DNA of 64,000 nucleotides from Bacillus sp. ZZV12-4809 (GTDB lineage Bacteria; Bacillota; Bacilli; Bacillales; Cytobacillaceae), in the NCBI RefSeq assembly GCF_009849585.1, contig NZ_VCRN01000020.1:1-64000 (forward strand), in the 5' to 3' direction. Below are positions 46,231 to 54,141 of this stretch, piece by piece. The notes beneath the pieces were generated by a model that was not told where the DNA came from, searched no databases, and saw only the letters and a list, made by a program, of their open reading frames with translations. How positions within the stretch are numbered: position 1 is the first letter of the stretch; each line of letters starts with the position of its first letter. Both the position numbers and the translations under genes were made by a program.

Positions 46231-46362
46231 TTACTCTTTAAACGGTCTTAAACCCCGTTTTTGAATCTCCGTTTTTAATATCCTAATCCATTCCTTTTCA
46301 GACCCCGATTTCAATGCATCACGATACGAGACGACCAGCTGTTCATTACTCATAATTTTCAT
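46231..46362 (-). CDS. Sda-like sporulation histidine kinase inhibitor
   Basis: A 43-aa protein. MSNEQLVVSYRDALKSG, then EKEWIRILKTEIQKRGL, follows the Sda pattern (Ser, Glu, Leu, SY, Ala, then F/W-I..L..EI.RR.L) over about 35 positions. It has the helical-hairpin spacing of Sda. In B. subtilis Sda binds the kinase KinA and delays sporulation when replication is impaired. A KinB-like kinase is encoded at 7116-8417. AGGAGG lies eight bases before the ATG. It could be Sda itself or a paralogue. Confidence 0.8.
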   Translation of the reverse strand: MKIMSNEQLVVSYRDALKSGSEKEWIRILKTEIQKRGLRPFKE

Positions 46363-46572
46363 TATGCATACCTCCTGGTTAAATGGATTGAATATTCTAT
46401 TTTTTATTATTGTAAAGCTTAATTAAGATTTTGTGAACCCCTTGTAAAGAAAAGATTTATTACATTCTGATGACATTTTTCTGCAAACTCTTTTCTTAAC
46501 TGCTGAGAGTAGACTGTGTTTTCCCATAGAGGTAAAATTTATTATAACTTTGAACAAAGGGAGAAACTGCAT

Positions 46573-47367
46573 ATGAATCTGACGCTTGATCATATTGTGC
46601 ATTTTATAAAGGGTGAGCCGGCTGCTGCTGCTGAAAAATGGAGGGATTATGGATATATGGCAATTCCCGGGGGAAGCCATGAAAACTGGGGGACTTATAA
46701 TAGTCTTTTGTACATTGGTCATTCATACCTTGAGTTTTTATCAATTGAAAAGAATGATATTGCCTCAAGAACGGATAATCCGCTTATTAAACAGCTATTT
46801 GAAGAAATCCCGAATGGAGAAGGGATCGGCCAAATTTGTTTTCGAACCAATAATATTGAAAAGCTTCAGGCTGAATTAACGGAAAAGGGCATTGAGACGC
46901 TTCCAATCTTTGATGGAAGCAGAAAGAGAGGGGACGGAAGCATCCTTTCTTGGAAAATGCTCTTCATTAAGAAAAATCACGATTATAAATACCCTTTCTT
47001 CATTGACTGGGGCATGGAAGATGATAAACGATTTGAAGAACTGAGACAACTCGGTCTCATTGATGAGAAGCTTGGCAATAAAAAAATATCAGCCGTTTAT
47101 ATCGCTTCACATGACTGTGAAAAATCTGCATCAGGATGGCAGGACATCCTTCCTGCTTCCAAAGCTGATGTTTACATTAGCAGTGACGGAAAAGAAAAAA
47201 GAGCCTCCATTCTTATTGGTTCAGTAAATATGATATTTTGCCAGCCATTATCCGGGGTCGGAAGGACAAGCGAGGTCCTTTTAAAAAGGGGTGAAAAGCC
47301 CTTTGCTGTTCAATTAGCTCCAGGCCTTGGCAAGGAAATATCGCTATATAATGGGCTTTATTTTTAA
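46573..47367 (+). CDS. VOC/glyoxalase-like protein (Glyoxalase_3 type)
   Basis: A 264-aa protein starting MNLTLDHIVHFIKGEPAAAA, with a metal-ligand His in LDHIV. Other motifs are GGSHENWGTYNSLLYIG and SYLEFLSIE, fitting the Glyoxalase_3-like VOC family. Members have unknown, probably enzymatic, functions. AAAGGGAG precedes the ATG; the frame extended to 46516 has no ribosome binding site. Confidence 0.8.
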   Translation: MNLTLDHIVHFIKGEPAAAAEKWRDYGYMAIPGGSHENWGTYNSLLYIGHSYLEFLSIEKNDIASRTDNPLIKQLFEEIPNGEGIGQICFRTNNIEKLQAELTEKGIETLPIFDGSRKRGDGSILSWKMLFIKKNHDYKYPFFIDWGMEDDKRFEELRQLGLIDEKLGNKKISAVYIASHDCEKSASGWQDILPASKADVYISSDGKEKRASILIGSVNMIFCQPLSGVGRTSEVLLKRGEKPFAVQLAPGLGKEISLYNGLYF

Positions 47368-47397
47368 TACTGAGAGCGAAGTCTCTGCTTTAACCTG

Positions 47398-47426
47398 CTG
47401 CTCCTTAATGAAGGGCAGTTTTTTTG
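47398..47426 (+). terminator. weak terminator
   Basis: CTGCTCCTT and AAGGGCAG pair imperfectly, followed by seven T. Confidence 0.5.
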
Positions 47427-47501
47427 ATTTCAGGTTATAAAAAATTATAAAATCTAACTATATGAAAATATTGAATATTCAGCAATATATGATAACATAA
47501 A

Positions 47502-47516
47502 ATGAAAGCGTTTTAT
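47502..47516 (+). promoter_or_regulatory. candidate CcpA (cre) site before the acyl-CoA synthetase
   Basis: ATGAAAGCGTTTTAT fits the cre consensus at 14 of 15 positions, about 60 bases before the start codon. Carbon repression of fatty-acid use would make sense. Prediction only. Confidence 0.35.
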
Positions 47517-47578
47517 ATCAGCATCTTAGAGGAATCTTTTGCAGAATGATTTTATCATATACCAAGGAGGATTTCTGG

Positions 47579-49231
47579 ATGACGGAATTATTGAATCTAA
47601 CAGTAGGGAAGCTCCTGGAGGAGAAAGCAGCCCTTCACCCTGATCATGAAGCAGTTGTTTATGCCGATCGCGGGCTCCGCATGAGTTATAAAGAATTTAA
47701 TGACTATTGCAGACTCGCTGCCAAAGGGTTTATGAAGCTGGGCCTTGAAAAAGGGGAGCATATTGCCGCATGGTCAACAAACACGCCAGAATGGCTCACA
47801 TGCCAGTTTTCAACAGGCAAAATGGGGGCTGTCCTTGTAACTGTAAATACAAATTATCAAGCTGCTGAACTGGAATATCTGTTGAAGCAATCCGACAGTA
47901 CGACGATTGTTTTGATGGAAAAATTCAGAGACACCTCTTACATAGAAATGCTGTACAGTATCGTACCGGAACTGAAGGATTCCGAGCCTGGGCAGCTGAA
48001 AAGCAAAAGACTTCCTTTCTTAAAAAATGTTATTGTTATGGGGGAAAAACGCTTTCCGGGAACCTACAGCTGGGAAGATATTATCCGGATGGGTGAATCA
48101 GTTTCAGACATAGAACTTGATGAGCGGCTGGAAAGCCTGGACCCTGACGATGCCATAAATATGCAATATACATCAGGAACGACAGGATTCCCAAAAGGGG
48201 TAATGCTGACCCACAATAACATAGTTAACAATGGATATAATATCGCAAATTGTATGCGATTAACTACAGATGACCGCCTATGCATTCCTGTTCCATTCTT
48301 CCATTGCTTCGGCTGTGTGCTGGGAACGATGGCATGCATATCTGTTGGCGCCACCATTTTACCAGTGCAGGAATTCAGTCCTAAAGCTGTTCTGCAGACG
48401 GTCCAGGATGAAAAATGTACAGGCCTTCATGGAGTGCCGACAATGTTTATCGCAGAATTAAATGATCCTGATTTCAGCAAATATGATCTGTCCACTCTGC
48501 GGACGGGCATCATGGCCGGCTCCAATTGTCCTATTGAGGTTATGAAAGGTGTTATTGAAAAGATGGGAGCAAGTGAAATAACCATTGCCTATGGACAAAC
48601 AGAGTCATCACCAGTCATTACCCAGACTCGGACAGATGATCCTATTGAGCTGAGAGTAGAGTCAGTCGGCAGGGCTTTGCCAAATGTGGAAGTGAAAATT
48701 GTAGCACCGGGCACCAATAACGAGGTTCCTTTTGGCGTACAGGGGGAATTGTGTACGAGGGGATACCATGTCATGAAGGGGTATTATAAAAATCCGGATG
48801 CTACCAAAGAAGCCATTGATGAGGATGGCTGGCTCCATACTGGGGATCTTGCTGTAATGGATGAAAACGGGTACTGTAAAATCACAGGCAGATTAAAAGA
48901 TATGATCATCCGCGGCGGAGAAAATATCTATCCGCGTGAAATAGAAGAATTCCTTTATACACATCCGCAGATTTTGGATGTTCAGGTGGTTGGGGTACCA
49001 GATGCTGTGTATGGGGAAGAAGTGGTCGCCTGGGTAATCGCTAAAGAAGGATCTGACTTAACAGCAGAGGAACTTCGCAATTATTGCAAAGGGAAAATCT
49101 CTCGCCATAAAATCCCACGCTATATAGAATTTACAAAAGAATATCCAATGACAGCTTCAGGCAAAATCCAGAAGTTCAGATTGCGTGAACAAGCTAAAGA
49201 AGTTATTGAGAATGCTAATACATTAAAATAA
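47579..49231 (+). CDS. acyl-CoA synthetase (YngI-like AMP-binding enzyme)
   Basis: A 550-aa enzyme that activates a carboxylic acid to its CoA thioester through an adenylate. Motifs in order: YTSGTTGFPKGVM (P-loop), AYGQTESSPV, GWLHTGDLAVMDENG, RLKDMIIRGGENIYPREIE and the C-terminal Lys in TASGKIQKFRLRE. Length and order match YngI of B. subtilis and medium/long-chain fatty acyl-CoA ligases. Start at 47579 has AAGGAGG eight bases upstream. Substrate not certain. Confidence 0.9.
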   Translation: MTELLNLTVGKLLEEKAALHPDHEAVVYADRGLRMSYKEFNDYCRLAAKGFMKLGLEKGEHIAAWSTNTPEWLTCQFSTGKMGAVLVTVNTNYQAAELEYLLKQSDSTTIVLMEKFRDTSYIEMLYSIVPELKDSEPGQLKSKRLPFLKNVIVMGEKRFPGTYSWEDIIRMGESVSDIELDERLESLDPDDAINMQYTSGTTGFPKGVMLTHNNIVNNGYNIANCMRLTTDDRLCIPVPFFHCFGCVLGTMACISVGATILPVQEFSPKAVLQTVQDEKCTGLHGVPTMFIAELNDPDFSKYDLSTLRTGIMAGSNCPIEVMKGVIEKMGASEITIAYGQTESSPVITQTRTDDPIELRVESVGRALPNVEVKIVAPGTNNEVPFGVQGELCTRGYHVMKGYYKNPDATKEAIDEDGWLHTGDLAVMDENGYCKITGRLKDMIIRGGENIYPREIEEFLYTHPQILDVQVVGVPDAVYGEEVVAWVIAKEGSDLTAEELRNYCKGKISRHKIPRYIEFTKEYPMTASGKIQKFRLREQAKEVIENANTLK

Positions 49232-49242
49232 TAGCTGTATGT

Positions 49243-49274
49243 AACCTGCGGGGAATCCTCCCGCAGGTTTTTTG
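49243..49274 (+). terminator. terminator of the acyl-CoA synthetase gene
   Basis: AACCTGCGGG and CCCGCAGGTT form a perfect 10-bp stem with T run. Confidence 0.9.
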
Positions 49275-49389
49275 ATTTCCATCTTCTTTCATTCAAAAGG
49301 CTCAAAATATCTCCTCCTCATAGCCAATGTGATAAAGCTTAAGGGAAACTAAAATGATATTAAAGATAGTCGAAAAGGAGAGAGAGTAT

Positions 49390-49545
49390 ATGTATGATGA
49401 AATGTATGTAACGGAAGTTTTATTAAAGGATAAACAGAGGGGATTGGATTCAATAACGCCACTTCCTAAAAGCTCAAAAACTAAACCAATTTGCTGCAGG
49501 CTTCCGGTAATTAAAAAATTGGATGCCTGCCAATGCCAAGGATGA
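49390..49545 (+). CDS. small Cys-containing protein, 51 aa
   Basis: An ATG about eight bases after AAAAGGAG starts a 51-aa product with four Cys near the C-terminus (PICCRLPVIKKLDACQCQG). The N-terminus is MYDEMYVTEVLLKDKQRG. A strong terminator follows at once. The paired cysteines suggest metal binding or disulfides, perhaps a spore coat component, but I recognise no family. Confidence 0.62.
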   Translation: MYDEMYVTEVLLKDKQRGLDSITPLPKSSKTKPICCRLPVIKKLDACQCQG

Positions 49546-49570
49546 CGGAGATGTTCTCCGTCTTTTTTTC
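49544..49570 (+). terminator. intrinsic terminator
   Basis: GACGGAG and CTCCGTC pair around five bases, with seven T after. Confidence 0.85.
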
Positions 49571-49740
49571 GGCTTGTTCGCAGAGTTTGTTGCTTTCTGA
49601 GTTGATGTTCATTATCCAGGATGGAGGTGAGAACACGCCAGACACACAGCGCCAATGAGACTCACCGCCCCGCCCAGTACGCTTAGCAGCCTGGATGGAA
49701 ATCAACGGGCAATATTGATAGACTAAAAAAAAATACGAAA
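49571..49740. repeat. dispersed intergenic repeat, degenerate copy C
   Basis: Shares TTTGTTGCTTT, GAGGTGAGAAC, GACTCACCGCCCCGCCC and TGGAAATCAACGGGCAATAT with copies B and D, but the middle is shortened. It is directly followed by copy D. Confidence 0.65.
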
Positions 49741-49787
49741 TAATACTTTTGGAAAGAATCTTCAGAAAAATGTTATTATAATAGAAA

Positions 49788-50072
49788 AAAGCTGTTTTCG
49801 TAATGTTTGATGCTATTTGTATTATATCTACAGAGCTGATTGGAGCGGAAGGTGCGAGATCCTCGAAAATGCATGCGCATTTTCTTCGTGCGGTGTGTAC
49901 TCAAGGAAGCTTAATCAATGTCCTGCGGGAGTAGCGGGACAGGTGAGAACCCGCAGACGCGCAGCGTCGAGGAGGCTCGGGCGCCCGCTCCGCGGAAAGC
50001 TTGAGCCTCCCTTCGCTGCAATCAATAGACAGCATTGATAAGTGAAAAAAAACATTTTTATACGGAAGCCTA
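49788..50072. repeat. dispersed intergenic repeat, copy D
   Basis: A near-complete copy: AAGCTGTTTTCGTAATG, TTTGATGCTATTTGTATTAT, GATCCTCGAAAATGC, TCAATGTCCTGCGGGAGTAG, CCGCAGACGCGCAGCGTCG, AGGAGGCTCG, GCTCCGCGGAAAGC and an A-rich end TACGGAAGCC. Left parts resemble copy A and the middle copy B. Confidence 0.82.
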
Positions 50073-50105
50073 GAAAAAAAAAAAGAGAGAATTTAGGGGG
50101 AATAT

Positions 50106-50981
50106 GTGCAAATGAATTCACAAAAATTGTTTGTTTATGGAACCTTAAGAATGCATGAATCAAATCACTTTGTACTAAAAGGAAGTCCCTGCATTGCCGA
50201 GCAAGCATGGGTATACGGTGAATTATTTGATACTGGACTTGGCTATCCCTCCATGAAGCCATCTCTGGAACAAAAAGTGTATGGGGAGCTTTATGAAGTC
50301 CATTTGGATCATTTTTCCGATCTGGATGAATTGGAGGATTATATTCCTGGCAGAAAAGACAATTTGTACGATCGGGCAGAACAGACTGTCCATACGGATA
50401 AAGGAGAAGTAAATGCCCTTGTCTATATTTCGTCACGGGATGACCTGCTGGCTGAACCAATTCTTCACGGAGATTGGAAGCTTTACCGCCTAATGAAGGA
50501 TAAACCGGAGAAGACCTATTATTTTGCTTATGGGTCCTGCATGGATGATGAACGGTTTTGCCTGGCAAAGGTAGATCACCATTTCAAAACGATTATCGGC
50601 GGTGGTGTGCTGGAAGGTTATTCAATGCAATACCTGTTCTCCAGGGATGATGGAGGAAGGGCAGACATTATAGAAAATGGCGGAGTCACGGAAGGGGTAT
50701 TATATGAACTTCCCTATGAAGCTGTTGAATACCTGTTCCAAAGGGAAGGCTTTTACGGGCAATGGTACCGTCCTGCCTTTGTAAATGTCCGGGCAGGGGA
50801 TAAATGGTACAAAGATGTCCTGACTTTCCATGTCTATAATAAAAAAGGGGAGCTGCCACCCCCAGACCATTACGCTCTTGAAATTCTCCGCGGCGCAAGA
50901 GGCAGAGTAAGTGATGAATATTACAAAAAGCTAGAACTGCAGCTGGAAAAACTGGGAGTTAAGATTTCGTTGGATGCATAA
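50106..50981 (+). CDS. ykqA: double gamma-glutamylcyclotransferase-fold protein (YkqA-like)
   Basis: A 291-aa protein with two GGCT/AIG2-like domains. The first starts KLFVYGTLRMHESNHFVL (residues about 7-125). The second starts TYYFAYGSCMDDERF (about 137-290) and has GVTEGVLYELP. The family cyclises gamma-glutamyl compounds; the second domain has an unusual Cys after YGS. The layout matches B. subtilis YkqA, of unknown substrate. GTG at 50106 is five bases after AGGGGG; ATG at 50112 is an alternative. Confidence 0.82.
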   Translation: MQMNSQKLFVYGTLRMHESNHFVLKGSPCIAEQAWVYGELFDTGLGYPSMKPSLEQKVYGELYEVHLDHFSDLDELEDYIPGRKDNLYDRAEQTVHTDKGEVNALVYISSRDDLLAEPILHGDWKLYRLMKDKPEKTYYFAYGSCMDDERFCLAKVDHHFKTIIGGGVLEGYSMQYLFSRDDGGRADIIENGGVTEGVLYELPYEAVEYLFQREGFYGQWYRPAFVNVRAGDKWYKDVLTFHVYNKKGELPPPDHYALEILRGARGRVSDEYYKKLELQLEKLGVKISLDA

Positions 50982-51089
50982 TAGTGTAAGACTTAAGGAT
51001 GAGCACAAGTTCATCCTTTTTTCTGTATGGCAGGGTTTTCATATTTAATACAATAAAGTCAGATTAAATATGAATGGGAGGACCTTACG

Positions 51090-51536
51090 ATGCAGGGTGC
51101 AAAATTATATGAAGCACATCTCAACTCAGGAAATCTGGAAAGAAGCATCAAGTTTTATGAAAAAATCGGCTTTAAATTAGCGCATACAATTGGAGACAGA
51201 AAAGCAGCATTTTTCTTTCTTGGCGAAAACAAAGAGAACATGCTGGGGATCTGGGAAACTAAAAACACCCCAATAAGGAAAATTCATATTGCCTTTTCTG
51301 TTTCAGCTGAAAGGCTGCGGGAAGTTATTCCGTTTTTAACGGAAAAAGGTATCCTAGTCAGGGAAAGCTTTGGCCTATCACCGGAAGAACCGATAGTCCA
51401 TACATGGATGCCGGCTGCCTCAGTCTACTTTTATGATCCGGACGGCCACTCATTAGAATATATCGCTGTATTGGAGGGGAAGGCAAAACCTTACTTAAAT
51501 CCAATGCACCTGAGTAAATGGGAAAAAATAAGCTAA
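51090..51536 (+). CDS. VOC family protein (glyoxalase/dioxygenase fold)
   Basis: A 148-aa protein with two beta-alpha-beta-beta-beta units. KLYEAHLNSGNLERSIKFYE starts the first and VYFYDPDGHSLEYI ends the second, with metal-ligand positions His (EAHL) and Glu (LEYI). Such proteins are lyases, dioxygenases or resistance proteins (fosfomycin or bleomycin type); function unassigned. GGGAGG precedes the ATG. Confidence 0.82.
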   Translation: MQGAKLYEAHLNSGNLERSIKFYEKIGFKLAHTIGDRKAAFFFLGENKENMLGIWETKNTPIRKIHIAFSVSAERLREVIPFLTEKGILVRESFGLSPEEPIVHTWMPAASVYFYDPDGHSLEYIAVLEGKAKPYLNPMHLSKWEKIS

Positions 51537-51624
51537 ATCGTGCAAAACTGTATTTGGTGGTTTGAAACAGGCTAAGCGGGTGGTATATAACCTTTGCCAT
51601 CATCTTAGAAAGAGGGTCATCAAA

Positions 51625-51867
51625 ATGGAAATTTTAGCAGATAATGGCTTTTATGAAGTGGAATATGGTAATGACCATTATGATCATTTAGAATTTGTAC
51701 GAATAGACCAAATCTGTGAAATTAACTATGTAACAATGAAAAACTCGCTAACTGGTGAAGTTTATACATTTGAGACAGATAAAATCAAGCAATATAGAAA
51801 AATAATGAAAATAATGCCAGCTGCTAACGATAATCCGGTTGCAGACAACCGCTCCTATTCATTATAA
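51625..51867 (+). CDS. hypothetical protein, 80 aa
   Basis: A small soluble protein starting MEILADNGFYEVEYGNDHYD. It ends with a basic segment (KIKQYRKIMKIMPAAND). ATG at 51625 follows AGAGGG; the extension to 51562 has no ribosome binding site. No family recognised. Confidence 0.6.
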   Translation: MEILADNGFYEVEYGNDHYDHLEFVRIDQICEINYVTMKNSLTGEVYTFETDKIKQYRKIMKIMPAANDNPVADNRSYSL

Positions 51868-51914
51868 TAAAAACTAAACATATAAGTAATGCAGACTTTG
51901 AAGGAGTGGCAACG

Positions 51915-52118
51915 GTGATTCATTTAAACTGGCAGGAACGTGAAACATTAAAAAAGGTAAAATGTGTGCACACAGATGCAGCGAAATACATTGTAAACCG
52001 GGCTTTAACAGCAGGGAATATTTATGATGTGAAAAATGAAACGGAAGAATTTTATTTCATAGTAGATAATTCAGGAAAAGTAAGCGGTTTTTATAAAGAC
52101 TACTTCCAAGATGCTTAA
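51915..52118 (+). CDS. conserved hypothetical protein, 67 aa (DUF6501-like)
   Basis: Begins IHLNWQERETLKKVKCVHTD after a GTG start eight bases past AAGGAG, and ends EEFYFIVDNSGKVSGFYKDY. This fits a small conserved Bacillales protein family that I recall as DUF6501, of unknown function. Terminator follows. Confidence 0.75.
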   Translation: MIHLNWQERETLKKVKCVHTDAAKYIVNRALTAGNIYDVKNETEEFYFIVDNSGKVSGFYKDYFQDA

Positions 52119-52126
52119 GCACATAA

Positions 52127-52160
52127 AGAAAACGGCCTGTAATGGGCCGTTTTCTTTTTA
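52127..52160. terminator. bidirectional terminator
   Basis: AAGAAAACGGCC and GGCCGTTTTCTT form a 12-bp stem with T on one side and A on the other, between convergent genes. Confidence 0.9.
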
Positions 52161-52712
52161 CCTTTGTGTCGGGAAGATTCGGCGGACAGTTTCTGTAAAT
52201 TCATCAAAAAACCCTTCTACAGGCTGACCGGCCCGAATGTCCTCTGAATATCCTGCCATTCGGTCATAAAAGTCAGGATTAACAGAAACATATACATTAT
52301 CAATATCCTGATCGACTGCTTTCACCTGATCAGAAATCTTCTTTTCAATATCCTTTGTCAATTCTCCATTTCCATCATTTAAGCGTGCGGCAACATAGCC
52401 ATTATTGTCTGTCACGATAACATTCGCAGACTCGATCTCTGGTATAGCAGTAATTTTATCGGCAGCTTTATCAGCAACCTTCATTCTCGGAGAATCATTT
52501 TGATTATCATTGCCGGTCCGGGTACGGGTAAGATCAATTCCCGGTTCGGTTGTGCGTCCGTTTTCGCCATAGTTGCTGTCGTTCACCTTCGTCGGCTCTG
52601 TCAGGTCTCTGTTTCTCTGAGCAGTTTCATCCATATCCGTGTCATTCGTGGCACAGCCTCCAAGTAATACTGCTGACAGTGCGCCTGCGATTAGTAATTT
52701 ACGCTTAATCAT
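52158..52712 (-). CDS. YhcN/YlaJ family sporulation lipoprotein
   Basis: A 184-aa lipoprotein with lipobox LLGGC (Cys20). After a polar linker, the YhcN/YlaJ domain follows from about residue 75: VADKAADKITAIPEIESANV, VTDNNGYVAARL and DNVYVSVNPDFYDRM. Relatives are spore membrane lipoproteins that affect germination or outgrowth. AAGGAGG precedes the ATG. Confidence 0.88.
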   Translation of the reverse strand: MIKRKLLIAGALSAVLLGGCATNDTDMDETAQRNRDLTEPTKVNDSNYGENGRTTEPGIDLTRTRTGNDNQNDSPRMKVADKAADKITAIPEIESANVIVTDNNGYVAARLNDGNGELTKDIEKKISDQVKAVDQDIDNVYVSVNPDFYDRMAGYSEDIRAGQPVEGFFDEFTETVRRIFPTQR

Positions 52713-52783
52713 CCACTTACCTCCTTATCATTTTCACCCTTATCTTTCCAAGAAGAGGCACTGTTATTCACAATTATTTAAAC

Positions 52784-52815
52784 AAAAAGGGAGCATGGCA
52801 TTAAGCCCGCTCCCT
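52784..52815 (-). terminator. terminator of yidC2
   Basis: On the minus strand AGGGAGC and GCTCCCT pair, followed by TTTTTG, just after the yidC2 stop. Confidence 0.8.
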
Positions 52816-52821
52816 GTGTAT

Positions 52822-53610
52822 TTATGACTCTGACATAAACTGCACATTATCCGTTTTTTCTTTTGAATATAATCTCTTGCCAAGCCATGATTGAAAAACT
52901 AAGAAGATTCCACCTGCAGTCCAATATAGCGGCAAAGCTGCCGGGGCATTTAAAGAAACCAGCATAATCATTACTGGAGATAATAGACCCATAAATTTCA
53001 TTTGCTTCGGTGATTGTGCAGTCATATTGCTTAGCGTAAACCGGTACTGAAGATAGTACACTATGCCTGCAATGATTGTGATCCAAATGTCTGAATGACC
53101 CAGATTAAACCAGAGAAATGAATGTGCCGCAATTTCCTGATTTCCTCTTATAGCATAATAGAATCCCATTAAAATGGGCATTTGAATCAAAATTGGCAGA
53201 CATCCCGCAGCATTTAAAGGATTCACTCCATGCGACTGATACAAGCCAAACATTTCCTGCTGCAGCTTTTGCTGCTCCTCTGGTTTTTTCGCTGTTTTCA
53301 GCTTTTGCTGTATTTTATCAAGTTCCGGTTTTAGCATATCCATTTTTTCTTTCATAACACTTTGATTTTTATATTGTTTAAGCATTAATGGCATTAATAC
53401 CAGTCTAATCATAATGGTAATGAAGATAATGGCCAAACCAAAATTTCCATGGAAGTAGACAGCTGTTCCATGTATGGCCAGTGCAAACGGACTGACAAAA
53501 TAATGATGGAAAAAGCTTGTTCCTTGTCCTCCTTGAGCCTGACAGGCAGATAAGAATACTGGCAATACGGTGATCATGGCAATGGCCAGCAACAGTTTAT
53601 ATTTTTTCAT
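52822..53610 (-). CDS. yidC2: membrane protein insertase YidC2 (YqjG type)
   Basis: YidC inserts proteins into the membrane alone or with SecYEG. The 262-aa lipoprotein precursor has lipobox FLSAC. Five membrane helices follow, including TIMIRLVLMPLMLKQYK with the conserved Arg in the groove, and MFGLYQSHGVNPLNAAGCLP. Length matches Gram-positive YidC. Assigned as YidC2 rather than SpoIIIJ because a MifM-like leader lies directly upstream. The start at 53610 has GGGAGG ten bases before it, and that site is masked by a hairpin shared with the leader ORF. Confidence 0.9.
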   Translation of the reverse strand: MKKYKLLLAIAMITVLPVFLSACQAQGGQGTSFFHHYFVSPFALAIHGTAVYFHGNFGLAIIFITIMIRLVLMPLMLKQYKNQSVMKEKMDMLKPELDKIQQKLKTAKKPEEQQKLQQEMFGLYQSHGVNPLNAAGCLPILIQMPILMGFYYAIRGNQEIAAHSFLWFNLGHSDIWITIIAGIVYYLQYRFTLSNMTAQSPKQMKFMGLLSPVMIMLVSLNAPAALPLYWTAGGIFLVFQSWLGKRLYSKEKTDNVQFMSES

Positions 53611-53665
53611 TAAGAGCAAACCTCCCGCTATTTTTTCTTTAAAAAATAGGAGAGAGACCTTCCGG
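53611..53665 (-). promoter_or_regulatory. hairpin masking the yidC2 ribosome binding site
   Basis: On the minus strand CTATTTTTT (last codons and stop of the leader ORF) pairs perfectly with AAAAAATAG. Outside it, TCTC pairs with GGGA of the yidC2 ribosome binding site GGGAGG. A ribosome stalled near the end of the leader ORF would open it and expose the site, the arrangement known from mifM-yidC2 of B. subtilis. Confidence 0.75.
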
Positions 53666-53923
53666 CTCATCACTTTGATCGCCTTTTTTCAGGATCAGTT
53701 TTGCCATCCACGACTGAATCGAATCGCATACTAAAGGCCGGTTCATGCAAAACTTCGGAAGTTTTTCAAATTCCTTTTGCTCATTTCCAAAATATCCGGG
53801 ATTATAGAATGCAGACTTAATTTTCCATATGATTAACAGTTTTGCAGCTAAACCAATGATATAGGTTAAATAAAGAGTATAGTCTGATGAAATAAAAGAC
53901 GATTCAATTACTAATTCAAAGAT
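53639..53923 (-). CDS. mifM: MifM-like translation-arrest leader peptide, apparent ATC start
   Basis: A stop-free frame of 94 codons ends just before yidC2. GAGGTGA lies seven bases before the codon ATC, in the exact place of a start; a TGA is in frame just upstream, and no ATG, GTG or TTG follows before codon 60. The peptide has an N-terminal hydrophobic helix (YTLYLTYIIGLAAKLLIIW) and a C-terminal tail SIQSWMAKLILKKGD, then QSDEPEGLS. From memory, B. subtilis MifM has 95 aa with arrest residues Ile70, Trp73 and an acidic D-E cluster near 86; here Ile69, Trp72 and Asp85-Glu86 fall in register. In the known system, weak YidC activity prolongs arrest and turns on yidC2. Confidence 0.78.
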   Translation of the reverse strand: MFELVIESSFISSDYTLYLTYIIGLAAKLLIIWKIKSAFYNPGYFGNEQKEFEKLPKFCMNRPLVCDSIQSWMAKLILKKGDQSDEPEGLSPIF

Positions 53924-53950
53924 GTAAGTTCACCTCTATTCACATAAATA

Positions 53951-53979
53951 AGTATAATTGAACGCTGTATTGTTAACAA
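53951..53979 (-). promoter_or_regulatory. sigma-A promoter of the mifM-yidC2 operon
   Basis: On the minus strand TTGTTA and TATACT are exactly 17 bases apart, about 30 bases before the leader start codon. Confidence 0.6.
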
Positions 53980-54141
53980 TCACAGATACCGAACTATTTA
54001 TAAAAACTTAATTCTTGTCCATTCTATTGTCACCAAACAGGAATATAATAGTAAAAAAGTATATATATTAAGCTTTTATATGATACACTCTATCAGGGAG
54101 ATTAAATTATCTCTAGTTCTCTAAATGAATGGTGGGGTATT

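Noticed and set aside
49915..50568. 217-codon minus-strand ORF
   Set aside because: It overlaps repeat copy D and the ykqA-like gene in antisense; composition is that of a shadow frame.
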